In this document: piece by piece, positions 51,646 to 60,683 of the stretch | How the letters are laid out: every line of letters begins with the position of its first letter | Position numbering within the stretch: the first letter of the stretch is position 1 | Assembly: GCF_000526195.1 (NCBI RefSeq) | Contig: NZ_JAFP01000001.1 | Span: 966,001-1,030,000, forward strand | DNA length: 64,000 bases | Direction: 5' to 3' | From: Hippea sp. KM1 | Lineage (GTDB): Bacteria > Campylobacterota_A > Desulfurellia > Desulfurellales > Hippeaceae | The notes under the pieces: generated by a model | Databases searched by the model: none | The model's input: only the letters and a program-made list of their open reading frames with translations | What the model was told of the DNA's origin: nothing | Translations under genes and position numbers: made by a program

Positions 51646-52422
51646 ATGGGGTTGTTCAGGTTTTTCAATGCGGTTGCTATTTTGGGTGTCGGCCTTGAGA
51701 TAGCATTGAGACTGCTGTTTAACTATACCATCTGCCACTCCTCAGGTTGCCTGTTGGTTGCAAGGCATGTTAGATTCGGCGAGATAGTCATGCTCTTTAT
51801 CGGTGAGGCTTTCTTTCTAATCCTATTAATCGTTAGCTTTGTAAAGAATGAGAAGACAAAGGGGCTTCTTCTGGATGCTATGCTAATTGCTGCACTTGCA
51901 TGCGAGGGCTTCCTTGTGGGGTATCAGCTATTCTGGATAGGCGATATATGCTATTTCTGCTTCGGTGTCTTTATAACAATCATCATACTCTCTTTAATAA
52001 GGATACAGCAGAGCTTAAGAATAACTGCAGGCTTTCTATCCTTTTTAGCCCTATTGATGATGCTCTGGATGGTAAAACCCAACCAGCAGTTGCCTATCCT
52101 GCCCAAAGAAGACAAAATCCTCATATACTCAAGCCACTGCCCACACTGCATGAGACTTATAAAGACGCTAAACTTGAGTAACTTAAAGATCAAGATGATA
52201 GAGGCATCAAAGCTCTCAAACATCCTGAAGTCGTTGAATATCAACGAGGTTCCAGTATTGATAGAAAGAGAAAAAGACGGTCTATCTATAACCATAGGCG
52301 ACAAACCGATAGAGGAAAAACTCAATCTTGAGACCAAAAAACAAAGCGTAGACATATTCAACACAGAAGACCTCATACAACAAAACGGCAGCGCATGCAG
52401 GCTAAACAAGCCGTGCAAATAA
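51646..52422 (+). CDS. VKOR-like membrane protein fused to thioredoxin-like domain
   Basis: 258 residues. Four to five membrane helices in the first 145 residues carry the four cysteines expected for a vitamin K epoxide reductase homologue: C30 and C35 in the first loop (YTICHSSGCLLVARH) and the quinone-side pair C102/C105 (ICYFC). A thioredoxin-like domain follows with C165-PH-C168 (YSSHCPHCMRLI) and a cis-Pro in NEVPVLIE. Bacterial VKOR proteins reoxidise DsbA-like partners by passing electrons to quinone; the fusion supplies its own partner. Two more Cys sit at the extreme C-terminus. The ATG at 51646 has AGGTGG upstream. Confidence 0.82.
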   Translation: MGLFRFFNAVAILGVGLEIALRLLFNYTICHSSGCLLVARHVRFGEIVMLFIGEAFFLILLIVSFVKNEKTKGLLLDAMLIAALACEGFLVGYQLFWIGDICYFCFGVFITIIILSLIRIQQSLRITAGFLSFLALLMMLWMVKPNQQLPILPKEDKILIYSSHCPHCMRLIKTLNLSNLKIKMIEASKLSNILKSLNINEVPVLIEREKDGLSITIGDKPIEEKLNLETKKQSVDIFNTEDLIQQNGSACRLNKPCK

Positions 52423-52423
52423 C

Positions 52424-52452
52424 TTGACTGCCCGGGATGGAGGCAATATATT
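52424..52452 (+). promoter_or_regulatory. Promoter for the phosphorylase-like gene
   Basis: TTGACT (52424-52429), exactly 17 bases, TATATT (52447-52452), 28 bases before the ATG at 52481, with an ACGGAGGTT ribosome site between. Begins two bases after the stop of the VKOR-like gene. Confidence 0.7.
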
Positions 52453-52480
52453 TCAATAAAACCAAAACGGAGGTTAATAG

Positions 52481-54184
52481 ATGGAAGGGCTGTTTCCATA
52501 TTTAATAGACGAAAAATACTCCCTAAGGGTCGCATACTTTTCCATGGAATTTGCCATCGATCAGGCGCTTAAGACATACTCAGGGGGTCTGGGTTTTTTA
52601 GCAGGCTCTCACATGAGAAGCGCCAACCACAAAAAGCAGGCAACCATAGGCGTTGGGATGCTCTGGAGTTTCGGTTATTACGACCAAACCAGAAACGAAG
52701 ACAACACCATGAAGGTGGAATTTAGAAGGAAGTTTTACTATTTTATTGAGGATACGGGCGTAAGGGTTAAGGTCAACATAAACGGAAAGCCCATCACCGT
52801 AAAGGCATATCTGTTGCCCGCCAATGTGTTTGAGACAGCACCCATTTTGCTTCTTACAACCGACACGCTGGAAAACGATTTCCTCTCAAGAACCATAAGC
52901 TATAAGCTATACGATGCAAACGAGAAAACACGGATAGCACAGGAGATTGTTTTAGGTATTGGCGGTGTTAGAGTCTTGAAGGAGTTGGGCATCGATATAG
53001 ATGTGTATCATCTAAACGAAGGCCACGCCCTGCCTTTGGCCTTTGAGCTAATGAAGGATTACCCCGATTTAGAGGAGCTTAAAAAACACATAGTCTTTAC
53101 AACCCACACACCAGAAAAGGCGGGCAATGAGGAACACAACATAAATTTATTAAACGAGATGGGCTTTTTTGGCGATTTTGATGCAAGGCAAATTCAGGAA
53201 AAGCTAAACTATTACGATGAAAACTTCTCGTTAACTGTGGCAGCCCTAAAGCTATCCAAAAGGGCCAATGCAGTATCAAAGATACACCACGGCGTATCGA
53301 ACAAGATGTGGTCGTTTGTCGAGGATAGGTGCCAGATAATAAGCATAACAAACGCCCAGAACATGCACTATTGGGCAGATAAACACCTGCTTACATACCT
53401 GCAGGAGCATGAGGATTATCAGCTTACTGCGTATAAGAAACACCTAAAACACATACTCTTTGAAGAGGTAGCCGACCAAACGGGCAAGATATTTGACCCC
53501 AACATATTAACGGTCGTATGGGCACGCAGATTCGTTGAATACAAACGGCCGTGGCTTTTGATTTATGACATGGAAAGATTCAGAAGGCTTATAAACAACA
53601 AGGATTACCCCATTCAGATAATATGGGCCGGCAAACCCCATCCCAACGACTATAGAGGCATAAGCATGTTCAACGAGATAGTCATGATGAGTAAGGAGTT
53701 TAAGAATGTTGCCGTTTTAACGGGATATGAGTTGAAACTATCAAAGCTTTTGAAGCAGGGTGCCGATGTATGGTTAAACACGCCCAGGTGGGGTAGGGAG
53801 GCAAGCGGAACAAGCGGCATGACGGCTGCGGCAAATGCGGCGATTCATTTCTCCGTGGATGACGGCTGGCATGCGGAATTCCAGAAAGACGGCATAAACT
53901 GCTTCACGATCTTCCATGCAGACCCCAACCTGCCCACAGAAGAGCAGGATAGACAGGACTATCTAAGCATGATGGAGAAGTTAGAGAATATCATACTGCC
54001 CATGTATTACAACGACGAAAAGCAGTGGCTCAATATAGTAAAAACCAGCATGACCGATGTGATGGCGTATTTTGACTCATCAAGAATGGTGGATGAGTAT
54101 TACGAAAAGCTTTATAAGTTCGGGCTTGATTCAGGCACAAAAAACGAAACACTCAAAGGGGATAAATCCACGGATATGAAATAG
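52481..54184 (+). CDS. GT35 alpha-glucan phosphorylase homologue lacking the PLP lysine
   Basis: 567 residues, related to the short alpha-glucan phosphorylase group. Conserved are AYFSMEFAIDQALKTYSGGL, VYHLNEGHALPLAFE, FTTHTPEKAG, VVWARRFVEYKRPWLL and IIWAGKPHPND. In the PLP-binding segment REASGTSGMTAAANAAIHFS position 448 is Thr (codon ACG at 53822-53824), where phosphorylases have the Lys that forms the Schiff base. Flanking residues also diverge while DGWHAEF remains, so this is not a random single change in an otherwise standard motif. Glycogen breakdown is the expected role, but activity is uncertain. Its last 73 bp overlap the convergent glgB. Confidence 0.88.
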   Translation: MEGLFPYLIDEKYSLRVAYFSMEFAIDQALKTYSGGLGFLAGSHMRSANHKKQATIGVGMLWSFGYYDQTRNEDNTMKVEFRRKFYYFIEDTGVRVKVNINGKPITVKAYLLPANVFETAPILLLTTDTLENDFLSRTISYKLYDANEKTRIAQEIVLGIGGVRVLKELGIDIDVYHLNEGHALPLAFELMKDYPDLEELKKHIVFTTHTPEKAGNEEHNINLLNEMGFFGDFDARQIQEKLNYYDENFSLTVAALKLSKRANAVSKIHHGVSNKMWSFVEDRCQIISITNAQNMHYWADKHLLTYLQEHEDYQLTAYKKHLKHILFEEVADQTGKIFDPNILTVVWARRFVEYKRPWLLIYDMERFRRLINNKDYPIQIIWAGKPHPNDYRGISMFNEIVMMSKEFKNVAVLTGYELKLSKLLKQGADVWLNTPRWGREASGTSGMTAAANAAIHFSVDDGWHAEFQKDGINCFTIFHADPNLPTEEQDRQDYLSMMEKLENIILPMYYNDEKQWLNIVKTSMTDVMAYFDSSRMVDEYYEKLYKFGLDSGTKNETLKGDKSTDMK

Positions 54185-56016
54185 TTAAAACCTGAGCAAT
54201 CATTACAAGGCTGGGCATTGTAATCTGAGCCATCTCCTCTGCCAAAGCCGTTGTATTTTCTATCCTGGCTGTTGAATATCTCAACCCATCTGCCGCCAAA
54301 GGGCACCCTCAAGGGGTAGTTATCCCACATCCTGCCCGAAAAATTACATACCACAACAACGGTTTGCTCCCTATTGGATGCCTTCCTTAGAAAGGCTATG
54401 ATGTTCTGCGGGGCATTGTTGACATCTATCCACTTAAAACCCCTATTCTCGTTGTCGTATTTCCAGAAAGCCGGGTTATTCTTATAGATTTTATTGAGAT
54501 CCCGTATTAAATCCTGAACCCCCTTATGGTGCGGATAGTCAAGCAGATGCCAATCCAAACTCTGGGCGTAATTCCACTCGCTAAACTGGGCAAACTCACC
54601 ACCCATAAACAACAGCTTTTTACCCGGATGCGCCATCATATAGGCAAACAAAGCCCTAAGGTTTGCAAATTTTTCCTCATATCCACCGGGCATCTTGTTG
54701 ATTAGCGAACCCTTCATGTGAACCACCTCATCGTGGCTCAATGGCAAGACAAAGTTTTCACTAAAGGCATACCAGATGCTAAATGTCAGCTCGTTGTGGT
54801 GGTATTGCCTGAATATAGGGTCTGTTTTAAAGTAATTTAATGTGTCGTGCATCCACCCCATATTCCATTTAAAGCCAAAACCCAGGCCTCCCTCATGGAC
54901 AGGCCAGCTAACCTTAGGAAAAGAGGTTGACTCCTCGGCTATGGTCATAACACCGTCGAACATGGAATAGACAGTCCTATTCAACTGCTTCAGGAAATCT
55001 ATGGCCTCAAGGTTCTCCCTGCCGCCGTATTTGTTGGGTATCCACTCACCGTCTTTCCTGGCAAAATCCCTATAGAGCATGCTTGCAACGCCATCAACCC
55101 TCAGGCCGTCTATATGGTATTTATCAAACCAGAAAACCGCACTGCTTATGAGAAACTCCCTAACCTCATTGCGCCCGTAATTGAATATAGCGCTCCTCCA
55201 TTGAGGATGATAGCCAAGACGGGGGTCTTCATGCTCATACAGGCATGTCCCGTCAAAGCTCAAAAGGCCGTGGCCGTCTGTGGCAAAATGTGATGGCACC
55301 CAGTCCAAAATTACGCCTATGCCCCCTTGATGCATAGTATCGACAAATTCCATAAAGTCTTGAGGGCAGCCGTATCGTGATGTCGGTGCAAAATAGCCTA
55401 TGGTTTGATACCCCCAAGATCCGTCAAACGGGTGTTCCGTTATGGGCAACAGCTCAATATGCGTAAAACCCATATCCTTAACATAATCCAAGAGAACGCC
55501 TGCCAATTCCTTATAGGTGAGCCACCTGTTGTTCTCCTCAACCTTGCGCATAAACGAGCCCAAATGGACCTCGTATATAGATATGGGAGAGTCAAATCTA
55601 TTCTTCGACGACCTGCTTTTCATCCAATCATCATCATGCCAGCGGTATTCAAGATCCCAGACAACCGAGGCGGACTTTGGTGGAGTCTCATAATAAAAGG
55701 CCACAGGATCTGCCTTTAAAAACCCACCGCCAAATTTAGAGCCTATGTAAAACTTATAGGTTTGCCCCTTTTTCACCCCCTTTACAAACCCTTCCCAGAT
55801 ACCAGAGCCATCACCCCTTAGAGAAAGCGGATCCTTACCCTTATCATAACCGTTAAAATCACCAACAACGCTGACATATTCGGCATTGGGTGCCCAGACG
55901 GCAAAGTATGCCCCATCCTCAAACAGATGACAACCCAGCTTTTCGTATATCTTGGCGTGTGTCCCTTCCTTGAACAGGTATATATCGTAATCGGTAAACA
56001 GCGATGTTTTAGCCAC
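54112..56016 (-). CDS. glgB: 1,4-alpha-glucan branching enzyme
   Basis: 634 residues. An N-terminal CBM48 domain (FAVWAPNAEYVSVVGDFNGY) precedes the GH13 barrel: FTHIELLPITEHPFDGSWGY, VILDWVPSHFATDGHGL, nucleophile Asp in IDGLRVDGVASML, acid/base Glu in VMTIAEESTSFP, and FVLPLSHDEVVHMKGSL with the third catalytic Asp. The C-terminal beta domain ends in the usual DLSPLSVSFFV pattern, so the final residues are genuine although they overlap the phosphorylase-like gene by 73 bp tail to tail. Adds alpha-1,6 branches to glycogen. Last gene of the glycogen operon. Confidence 0.96.
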   Translation of the reverse strand: MAKTSLFTDYDIYLFKEGTHAKIYEKLGCHLFEDGAYFAVWAPNAEYVSVVGDFNGYDKGKDPLSLRGDGSGIWEGFVKGVKKGQTYKFYIGSKFGGGFLKADPVAFYYETPPKSASVVWDLEYRWHDDDWMKSRSSKNRFDSPISIYEVHLGSFMRKVEENNRWLTYKELAGVLLDYVKDMGFTHIELLPITEHPFDGSWGYQTIGYFAPTSRYGCPQDFMEFVDTMHQGGIGVILDWVPSHFATDGHGLLSFDGTCLYEHEDPRLGYHPQWRSAIFNYGRNEVREFLISSAVFWFDKYHIDGLRVDGVASMLYRDFARKDGEWIPNKYGGRENLEAIDFLKQLNRTVYSMFDGVMTIAEESTSFPKVSWPVHEGGLGFGFKWNMGWMHDTLNYFKTDPIFRQYHHNELTFSIWYAFSENFVLPLSHDEVVHMKGSLINKMPGGYEEKFANLRALFAYMMAHPGKKLLFMGGEFAQFSEWNYAQSLDWHLLDYPHHKGVQDLIRDLNKIYKNNPAFWKYDNENRGFKWIDVNNAPQNIIAFLRKASNREQTVVVVCNFSGRMWDNYPLRVPFGGRWVEIFNSQDRKYNGFGRGDGSDYNAQPCNDCSGFNYFISVDLSPLSVSFFVPESSPNL

Positions 56017-57472
56017 CCTTCAACCTCTTGTATATCCTTGCCCAGGTGTATACATCCGAATAGTCTTTTGATGAGGCAGACCAATCAAACCTCAACCGCA
56101 TGGCCCTTTTCTGCATAACCCTAAATCCCTCCTTGTCGTTTCTAAAGACATCTATCGCCCAGGCTATCGTATTAAACAGCGCCTCGGGGTTGGCATCCCA
56201 GAACTTAAAACCCCACCCCTCCTTTGTTTCTGGGTCGTAATTTCTCACCGTATCGTCGAGTCCGCCAACAGCCCTGACGATGGGTAGCGTGCCATACCTA
56301 AGCGAATATATCTGATTCAGACCACACGGCTCAAACAGAGAGGGCATTAAAAACATATCGCATCCGGCCTCGATCTTATGGGCAAGCTCATCGGAATACC
56401 CAATGAAACAGCCAAATCTATCGGGGTATTTAGAGGCAAGACTTGAAAAAAAATTCTCAGCCCACCGCTCTCCAGACCCAAGTAAAACAAACCCCACTCT
56501 CAAATCCTTAAGCATGCCCTCTATCGAGGCAGCAAGCAATTCAATACCCTTTTGCTTTACCAATCTGCCGATGAAACCTATCAACGGCTCATCGTCCCCT
56601 ATCTTTAAACCAAATAGAGAAATCAACTCCTCTCTGCATTCCTTTTTATTCTCCAATGAGTCAATATCGTAACGGCACTTTATAAACCTATCTGTCTGGG
56701 GATTCCATTGATTGTAATCGACACCGTTTAATATGCCAAAAAGCTTAAAACTATGAGCCTTTATATGCTCATGCAGGCCGAAGCCATACTCGGGTGTTTC
56801 TATCTCCTTAGCATACCTTCTGCTCACCGTTGTTATTGCATCCGATACGGCTATAGCACCCTTTAGAAGATTCAACCCGCCTAAGGCCTCAAATTCGAAC
56901 GGATTGAAATGTTTAGAATCGACATTTAAAAGCTCAAACTTCTCTTTACCAAAAAAACCCTGGTGCTGCAGGTTGTGTATGGTTAAAACAACAACAGAAT
57001 CCCTAAAGTAATCATTATATTTAAGAACGATGCTTGCTGGCGATGTCTGCCAATCGTTTAGGTGCACCACATCGGGTCTAAAGCCTATAGACCTTGAGAC
57101 CTCAAGCGCAGCTTTAGAGAAGAATATAAACCGCTCGGCGTTGTCGTTGTAAGGCACAAAACCGTCATCATACAGACCCTTTCTGCCGAAAAAGGCCTCA
57201 TAGTCCACAAAGTATATATCAACCTCGCTTCCTGGCAATTTTGACCTAAAAACACCAAACCATAAGGTATCCTTACCGAGACGAACAGACAGGCTCCTTG
57301 GTATATGCTCAAGGTTATTCCTATCTATCACATAATAGCGTGGCATAACCACAACGACATTATGGCCATATTCAGCCAAAGCCTTAGGAAAAGCATAGCC
57401 TACATCGGCAAGGCCACCGGTCTTTGCAAATCCAGCAACCTCGCTTATCAAAAACAGAACATCAAACCCCAT
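56009..57472 (-). CDS. glgA: Glycogen synthase (first of two)
   Basis: 487 residues, GT5. N-terminal FLISEVAGFAKTGGLADVGY contains the KTGGL motif that contacts the ADP-glucose phosphates; then VHLNDWQTSPASIVLKYND and VLTIHNLQHQGFFG. The C-terminal Rossmann domain has IGFIGRLVKQKGIELL, MPSLFEPCGLNQIYSLRYGT and GGLDDTV. ATG 57472 is selected over an in-frame GTG three codons upstream because AAAGGTGG is correctly spaced for it. It overlaps the ROK gene by 11 bp and glgB by 8 bp. The second glgA in this operon is only moderately similar, so this is not a recent duplication. Confidence 0.94.
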   Translation of the reverse strand: MGFDVLFLISEVAGFAKTGGLADVGYAFPKALAEYGHNVVVVMPRYYVIDRNNLEHIPRSLSVRLGKDTLWFGVFRSKLPGSEVDIYFVDYEAFFGRKGLYDDGFVPYNDNAERFIFFSKAALEVSRSIGFRPDVVHLNDWQTSPASIVLKYNDYFRDSVVVLTIHNLQHQGFFGKEKFELLNVDSKHFNPFEFEALGGLNLLKGAIAVSDAITTVSRRYAKEIETPEYGFGLHEHIKAHSFKLFGILNGVDYNQWNPQTDRFIKCRYDIDSLENKKECREELISLFGLKIGDDEPLIGFIGRLVKQKGIELLAASIEGMLKDLRVGFVLLGSGERWAENFFSSLASKYPDRFGCFIGYSDELAHKIEAGCDMFLMPSLFEPCGLNQIYSLRYGTLPIVRAVGGLDDTVRNYDPETKEGWGFKFWDANPEALFNTIAWAIDVFRNDKEGFRVMQKRAMRLRFDWSASSKDYSDVYTWARIYKRLKGG

Positions 57473-58307
57473 CAAACCCACCTTTTAGCAGAATAACAGC
57501 ACCCTCAAGTGAGCCGTTTTGAAGCAGCGATGGCTCTATCCTTGCAGACTCAAGACTAACATCAAGCGCAGATCCCCTCAACCCATTCCTTATGTAATCA
57601 ACAAGCCATATGTTTGATTTGATAACCCCTCCTCCAAGAACAACAATCTCCGGGTTAAACAGCGTTATAACAACGGAAACACCAAAAACCAAAGCCTCTT
57701 TGTATTGTGTTGCTATCCATTCAAGCTCGGGGTTTGATGAAATCTCATCAAGCGAAAGATCCTCATCCGCCCCCTTTAGCCTCAACCACTTCTTTATACC
57801 GCTTGATGATGCAAAAAGCTCCAAGCAGTTGTCCTTGCCACAGCCACACCTAAACGGTGCCTTCTTATACGGTATATGACCAAGCTCTGAGGCCATATTC
57901 CTAAAACCCCTTACTATTCTACCGTTGTCAATTACACCGGCTCCAAGACCGCTGCCAGAATACACCGCTGCGAGGTTCTTTGAACTGAAGTATTTAGCCT
58001 CGGCAATGGCAGCGCAATTTAAGTCATTCTCAAGCAAAACATCCAAGCCGTATTTGGAATAAAAATAACCCCCTAAATCAAAACCGTCGGGTAAGTCTAT
58101 ATTGGGCGATGCAACAACAACACCGTTCAAAACCTGACCCGCAAGCGATACAGCCATCCTCTCAATGCCGTATCTTTCTATCAAGACAGACAGAAAACCC
58201 ACTATATCAAGCCCCGATGCGGCCGTCTTGCCTTCAAATGTATCTTCATTGTCGATTACTATGTATCTAAGATAGCTGCCACCAATATCAACCGCCAACA
58301 AAGCCAT
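57462..58307 (-). CDS. ROK-family sugar kinase (glucokinase-like)
   Basis: 281 residues. ATP-binding motif LLAVDIGGSYLRYIV at the N-terminus, catalytic Asp in LLENDLNCAAIAEA, and the ROK signature ELGHIPYKKAPFRCGCGKDN followed by CLELFASS, with the zinc-binding CxCGxxxCxE. EIVVLGGGVIKSN completes the C-terminal lobe. No helix-turn-helix, so it is a kinase rather than a ROK repressor. Located between two glycogen synthase genes, it most likely phosphorylates glucose released by the amylases. The start is ATG 58307, 20 bp inside the upstream glgA; the longer frame is antistructural and lacks a ribosome site. Confidence 0.88.
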   Translation of the reverse strand: MALLAVDIGGSYLRYIVIDNEDTFEGKTAASGLDIVGFLSVLIERYGIERMAVSLAGQVLNGVVVASPNIDLPDGFDLGGYFYSKYGLDVLLENDLNCAAIAEAKYFSSKNLAAVYSGSGLGAGVIDNGRIVRGFRNMASELGHIPYKKAPFRCGCGKDNCLELFASSSGIKKWLRLKGADEDLSLDEISSNPELEWIATQYKEALVFGVSVVITLFNPEIVVLGGGVIKSNIWLVDYIRNGLRGSALDVSLESARIEPSLLQNGSLEGAVILLKGGFDGV

Positions 58308-59652
58308 AAACAGACAGATACTCCCTTGCTGTCCTTTCAACGCCAAAATCGCAGGACATATTGAACCGCCTGATCTTACCAAGCCTCTGTTTGTTTTTGT
58401 ATAAATCCAATGCGGCATCGATTCGGCTCAACAATCCATCTTTTGTCTGACTCTCATACACAAAACCCAACCCGCACTCCTTATCATTGATGTCGTGAAC
58501 CGTCTGCTTCAGCCCTCCAACGCCGTGAACAACTGGTATGCACCCGTATCTAAACCCTATCAACTGCACAAGTCCGCACGGCTCAAAGACAGACGGAACG
58601 ACTATAAAATCGCTTGCGGCATAGATTCTCCTTGCCATCTGCTCATTGTATCCGCACAAAATCTTAAAATTAAAGGCATTAAACGACTCAAACCTATTGC
58701 AAATGTCCCTATCTCCATCGCCCAAAACAACGAAGTTTAGATCCCTGCTCAATATATCCTGCAGGCTCTCTAAAATCAAATCGACACCCTTCTGCTCAAC
58801 CAACCTGCCAATGAAGGAGAAGAGGGCGCCCTTTGAGCAGCTTAAACCCAACTCCTTTGTAAAACGCTGTTTGTTGCGAAATTTACCCCTTAGATTGCCT
58901 GCTGTATACGGTTCATAGATGTATATGTCATTTTTCGGATCAAACTTACCATAGTCTATACCGTTTAAGATTGCACTCAGCTTATCCTTATGTCTATTCA
59001 GAAAACCGGCTAAACCAAAATCAAACACGCCGGCAAGGGCCTCCTTTAGATAAGCATCGCTAACAAAAACAATCCTGTCGGCAAAGGCTATGCCACCTTT
59101 TAGGATATTCAACTTGCCGTAAAACTCAAAATAATCGGGGTTGAAATACTCCTTTGGTATACCCACCTCCTCAGGTGAAACATCGAATATGCCCTGATAC
59201 GATAGGTTGTGTATGCTAAGAACGACCCTGCCACCAAAACCATTAGCCTTAAGATAATAGGCAGCAAGCGCCGTATGCCAATCATTCAGATGAACAACAT
59301 CAAACCCCATACTCTGCGCAAGATGAAGAATAGCCCTGCTAAAAAAGGCAAATCTAAGGTGTACACCCTCAAAAACTCCAGAGGCAGAACAATAAATGCA
59401 GTCTCCGTTAAACACCTCATCCTTTACAAAATACACATCCAGCCCATCGAATTCAGCATGCAGAAATGTGATACCGCCAAGACTAATCTCCTCAAAGGCC
59501 TCTATGTTTTTAGCAAAACCATACAACGGCACAACCACCGATAATTTAACGCCCATTCTGCTTAATGCAGCTGCCAAACCGTAAGTAATATCGGCAAGAC
59601 CGCCCGCTTTGGCATAACCAAGCAGCTCTGCAGAGGCCAACAGCACCTTCAT
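58288..59652 (-). CDS. glgA: Glycogen synthase (second of two)
   Basis: 454 residues, GT5. N-terminal ASAELLGYAKAGGLADITYG has KAGGL in place of KTGGL; VVHLNDWHTALAAYYLKANG, VLSIHNLSYQGIFD, FSFIGRLVEQKGVDLILESL and VPSVFEPCGLVQLIGFRYGC complete the family set. It is shorter than the other copy, partly through a compact linker. KAGGL could alter nucleotide-sugar preference or make this copy an elongation isoform; sequence alone does not decide. Overlaps galT by one base and the ROK gene by 20 bp. Confidence 0.93.
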   Translation of the reverse strand: MKVLLASAELLGYAKAGGLADITYGLAAALSRMGVKLSVVVPLYGFAKNIEAFEEISLGGITFLHAEFDGLDVYFVKDEVFNGDCIYCSASGVFEGVHLRFAFFSRAILHLAQSMGFDVVHLNDWHTALAAYYLKANGFGGRVVLSIHNLSYQGIFDVSPEEVGIPKEYFNPDYFEFYGKLNILKGGIAFADRIVFVSDAYLKEALAGVFDFGLAGFLNRHKDKLSAILNGIDYGKFDPKNDIYIYEPYTAGNLRGKFRNKQRFTKELGLSCSKGALFSFIGRLVEQKGVDLILESLQDILSRDLNFVVLGDGDRDICNRFESFNAFNFKILCGYNEQMARRIYAASDFIVVPSVFEPCGLVQLIGFRYGCIPVVHGVGGLKQTVHDINDKECGLGFVYESQTKDGLLSRIDAALDLYKNKQRLGKIRRFNMSCDFGVERTAREYLSVYGFVGG

Positions 59653-60683
59653 TATTCAAACACCCTCCTTAAAAATTCTGCTGCATCCTCAGGCAATACG
59701 GGATTGATATAGACACAGCTATCTATCTCAAAACCGCCAAGCCCGAATAGTCTCGGTGTGATGCTAATCTGAAATCGCCAGAACTCCCCCAATCTATCAA
59801 AGAACCGCTCGGTTGAATAAATCTTCTGCATGGGAGGTGTATTGAATATTAAATTGAAGTCAAAGTTGCCCAGCTGCTTATACATAGCATTGAGCACCCT
59901 CATAAGAAGCCTTGCAAGGGTATTGAGCTTTTTATCGCTTAAATCTATAAGGCTAACAATATGGGGCTGTTTGCTTATTATGGAGACCTCAAAGGCAAAG
60001 CGGGATGCAAACGGCGCAAACACCAAGAAATCCTCATCGCTGCAAATGACCCTCCTGCCTTCCTCCTGCTCCCTCTGTATAACACTGTCAAACAACGACC
60101 TGTTGTTCTTTAAGTAATACTCAAAAGCCCTGTTGTAATCCTCAAGCTTACTCTTTGGCACAACAGGCAAGGCTATAAGCTGGGTATGCGGATGAACCTG
60201 TGTCGCCGATGCAGAAAAGCCCTGATTCTTAAAGATGGAGAAATAGACCATTCGCTTATCGTTTCTTAAATCGGCCAGCCTCAATCTCAATGTATAAAGC
60301 CAGTTGAAATACTCATCCTTGCTCATCTTATCAAGCCTAAGCAGATGCCTCGGTGTGTCTATTACAACCTCGTGGGCGCCAAAACCGTTATGCAACTCAT
60401 ACAGGCCGGCCTCCTTTGTGCCGTAAGGCGTCTCAATCTGAACGGCCTTATAGAGGTTTGGTATAACCCTTACCTTCCACCCCGGCATATTGGGTTTGTT
60501 GTTCCTGATGGCGAATATCTCAGGCGGCGTCAAATGCTCCTTGCCCTCACAAAAAGGGCAGGACTCCATAGTCTGGTTTATCTTTGTCTCCACAACACCT
60601 GCGTAATAGTTTGGTCTGTGCAACCTCTCAGGCGCTATCAAGGCATACTCATCGTGTATCAAATCATACCTTATCTCAGACAT
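59652..60683 (-). CDS. galT: Galactose-1-phosphate uridylyltransferase-family enzyme
   Basis: 343 residues, HIT superfamily. Zinc pair in SCPFCEGKEHLTPPE, substrate loop PNLYKAVQIETPYGTKEAGL, then ELHNGFGAHEVVIDTPRHLL and the active-site HPHTQLIALP whose second His forms the uridylyl-enzyme. No other Leloir gene lies here. In a glycogen operon without glgC such an enzyme might work in reverse on glucose-1-phosphate to give nucleotide-glucose, but that is inference. Overlaps the GH57 gene by 8 bp. Confidence 0.92.
   Translation of the reverse strand: MSEIRYDLIHDEYALIAPERLHRPNYYAGVVETKINQTMESCPFCEGKEHLTPPEIFAIRNNKPNMPGWKVRVIPNLYKAVQIETPYGTKEAGLYELHNGFGAHEVVIDTPRHLLRLDKMSKDEYFNWLYTLRLRLADLRNDKRMVYFSIFKNQGFSASATQVHPHTQLIALPVVPKSKLEDYNRAFEYYLKNNRSLFDSVIQREQEEGRRVICSDEDFLVFAPFASRFAFEVSIISKQPHIVSLIDLSDKKLNTLARLLMRVLNAMYKQLGNFDFNLIFNTPPMQKIYSTERFFDRLGEFWRFQISITPRLFGLGGFEIDSCVYINPVLPEDAAEFLRRVFE

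Noticed and set aside
51534-51668. Upstream extension of the SlyD-like protein by 45 residues
   Set aside because: It reads through the promoter and the VKOR gene start; the family begins at the MKVETGR segment with GGAGG before it.
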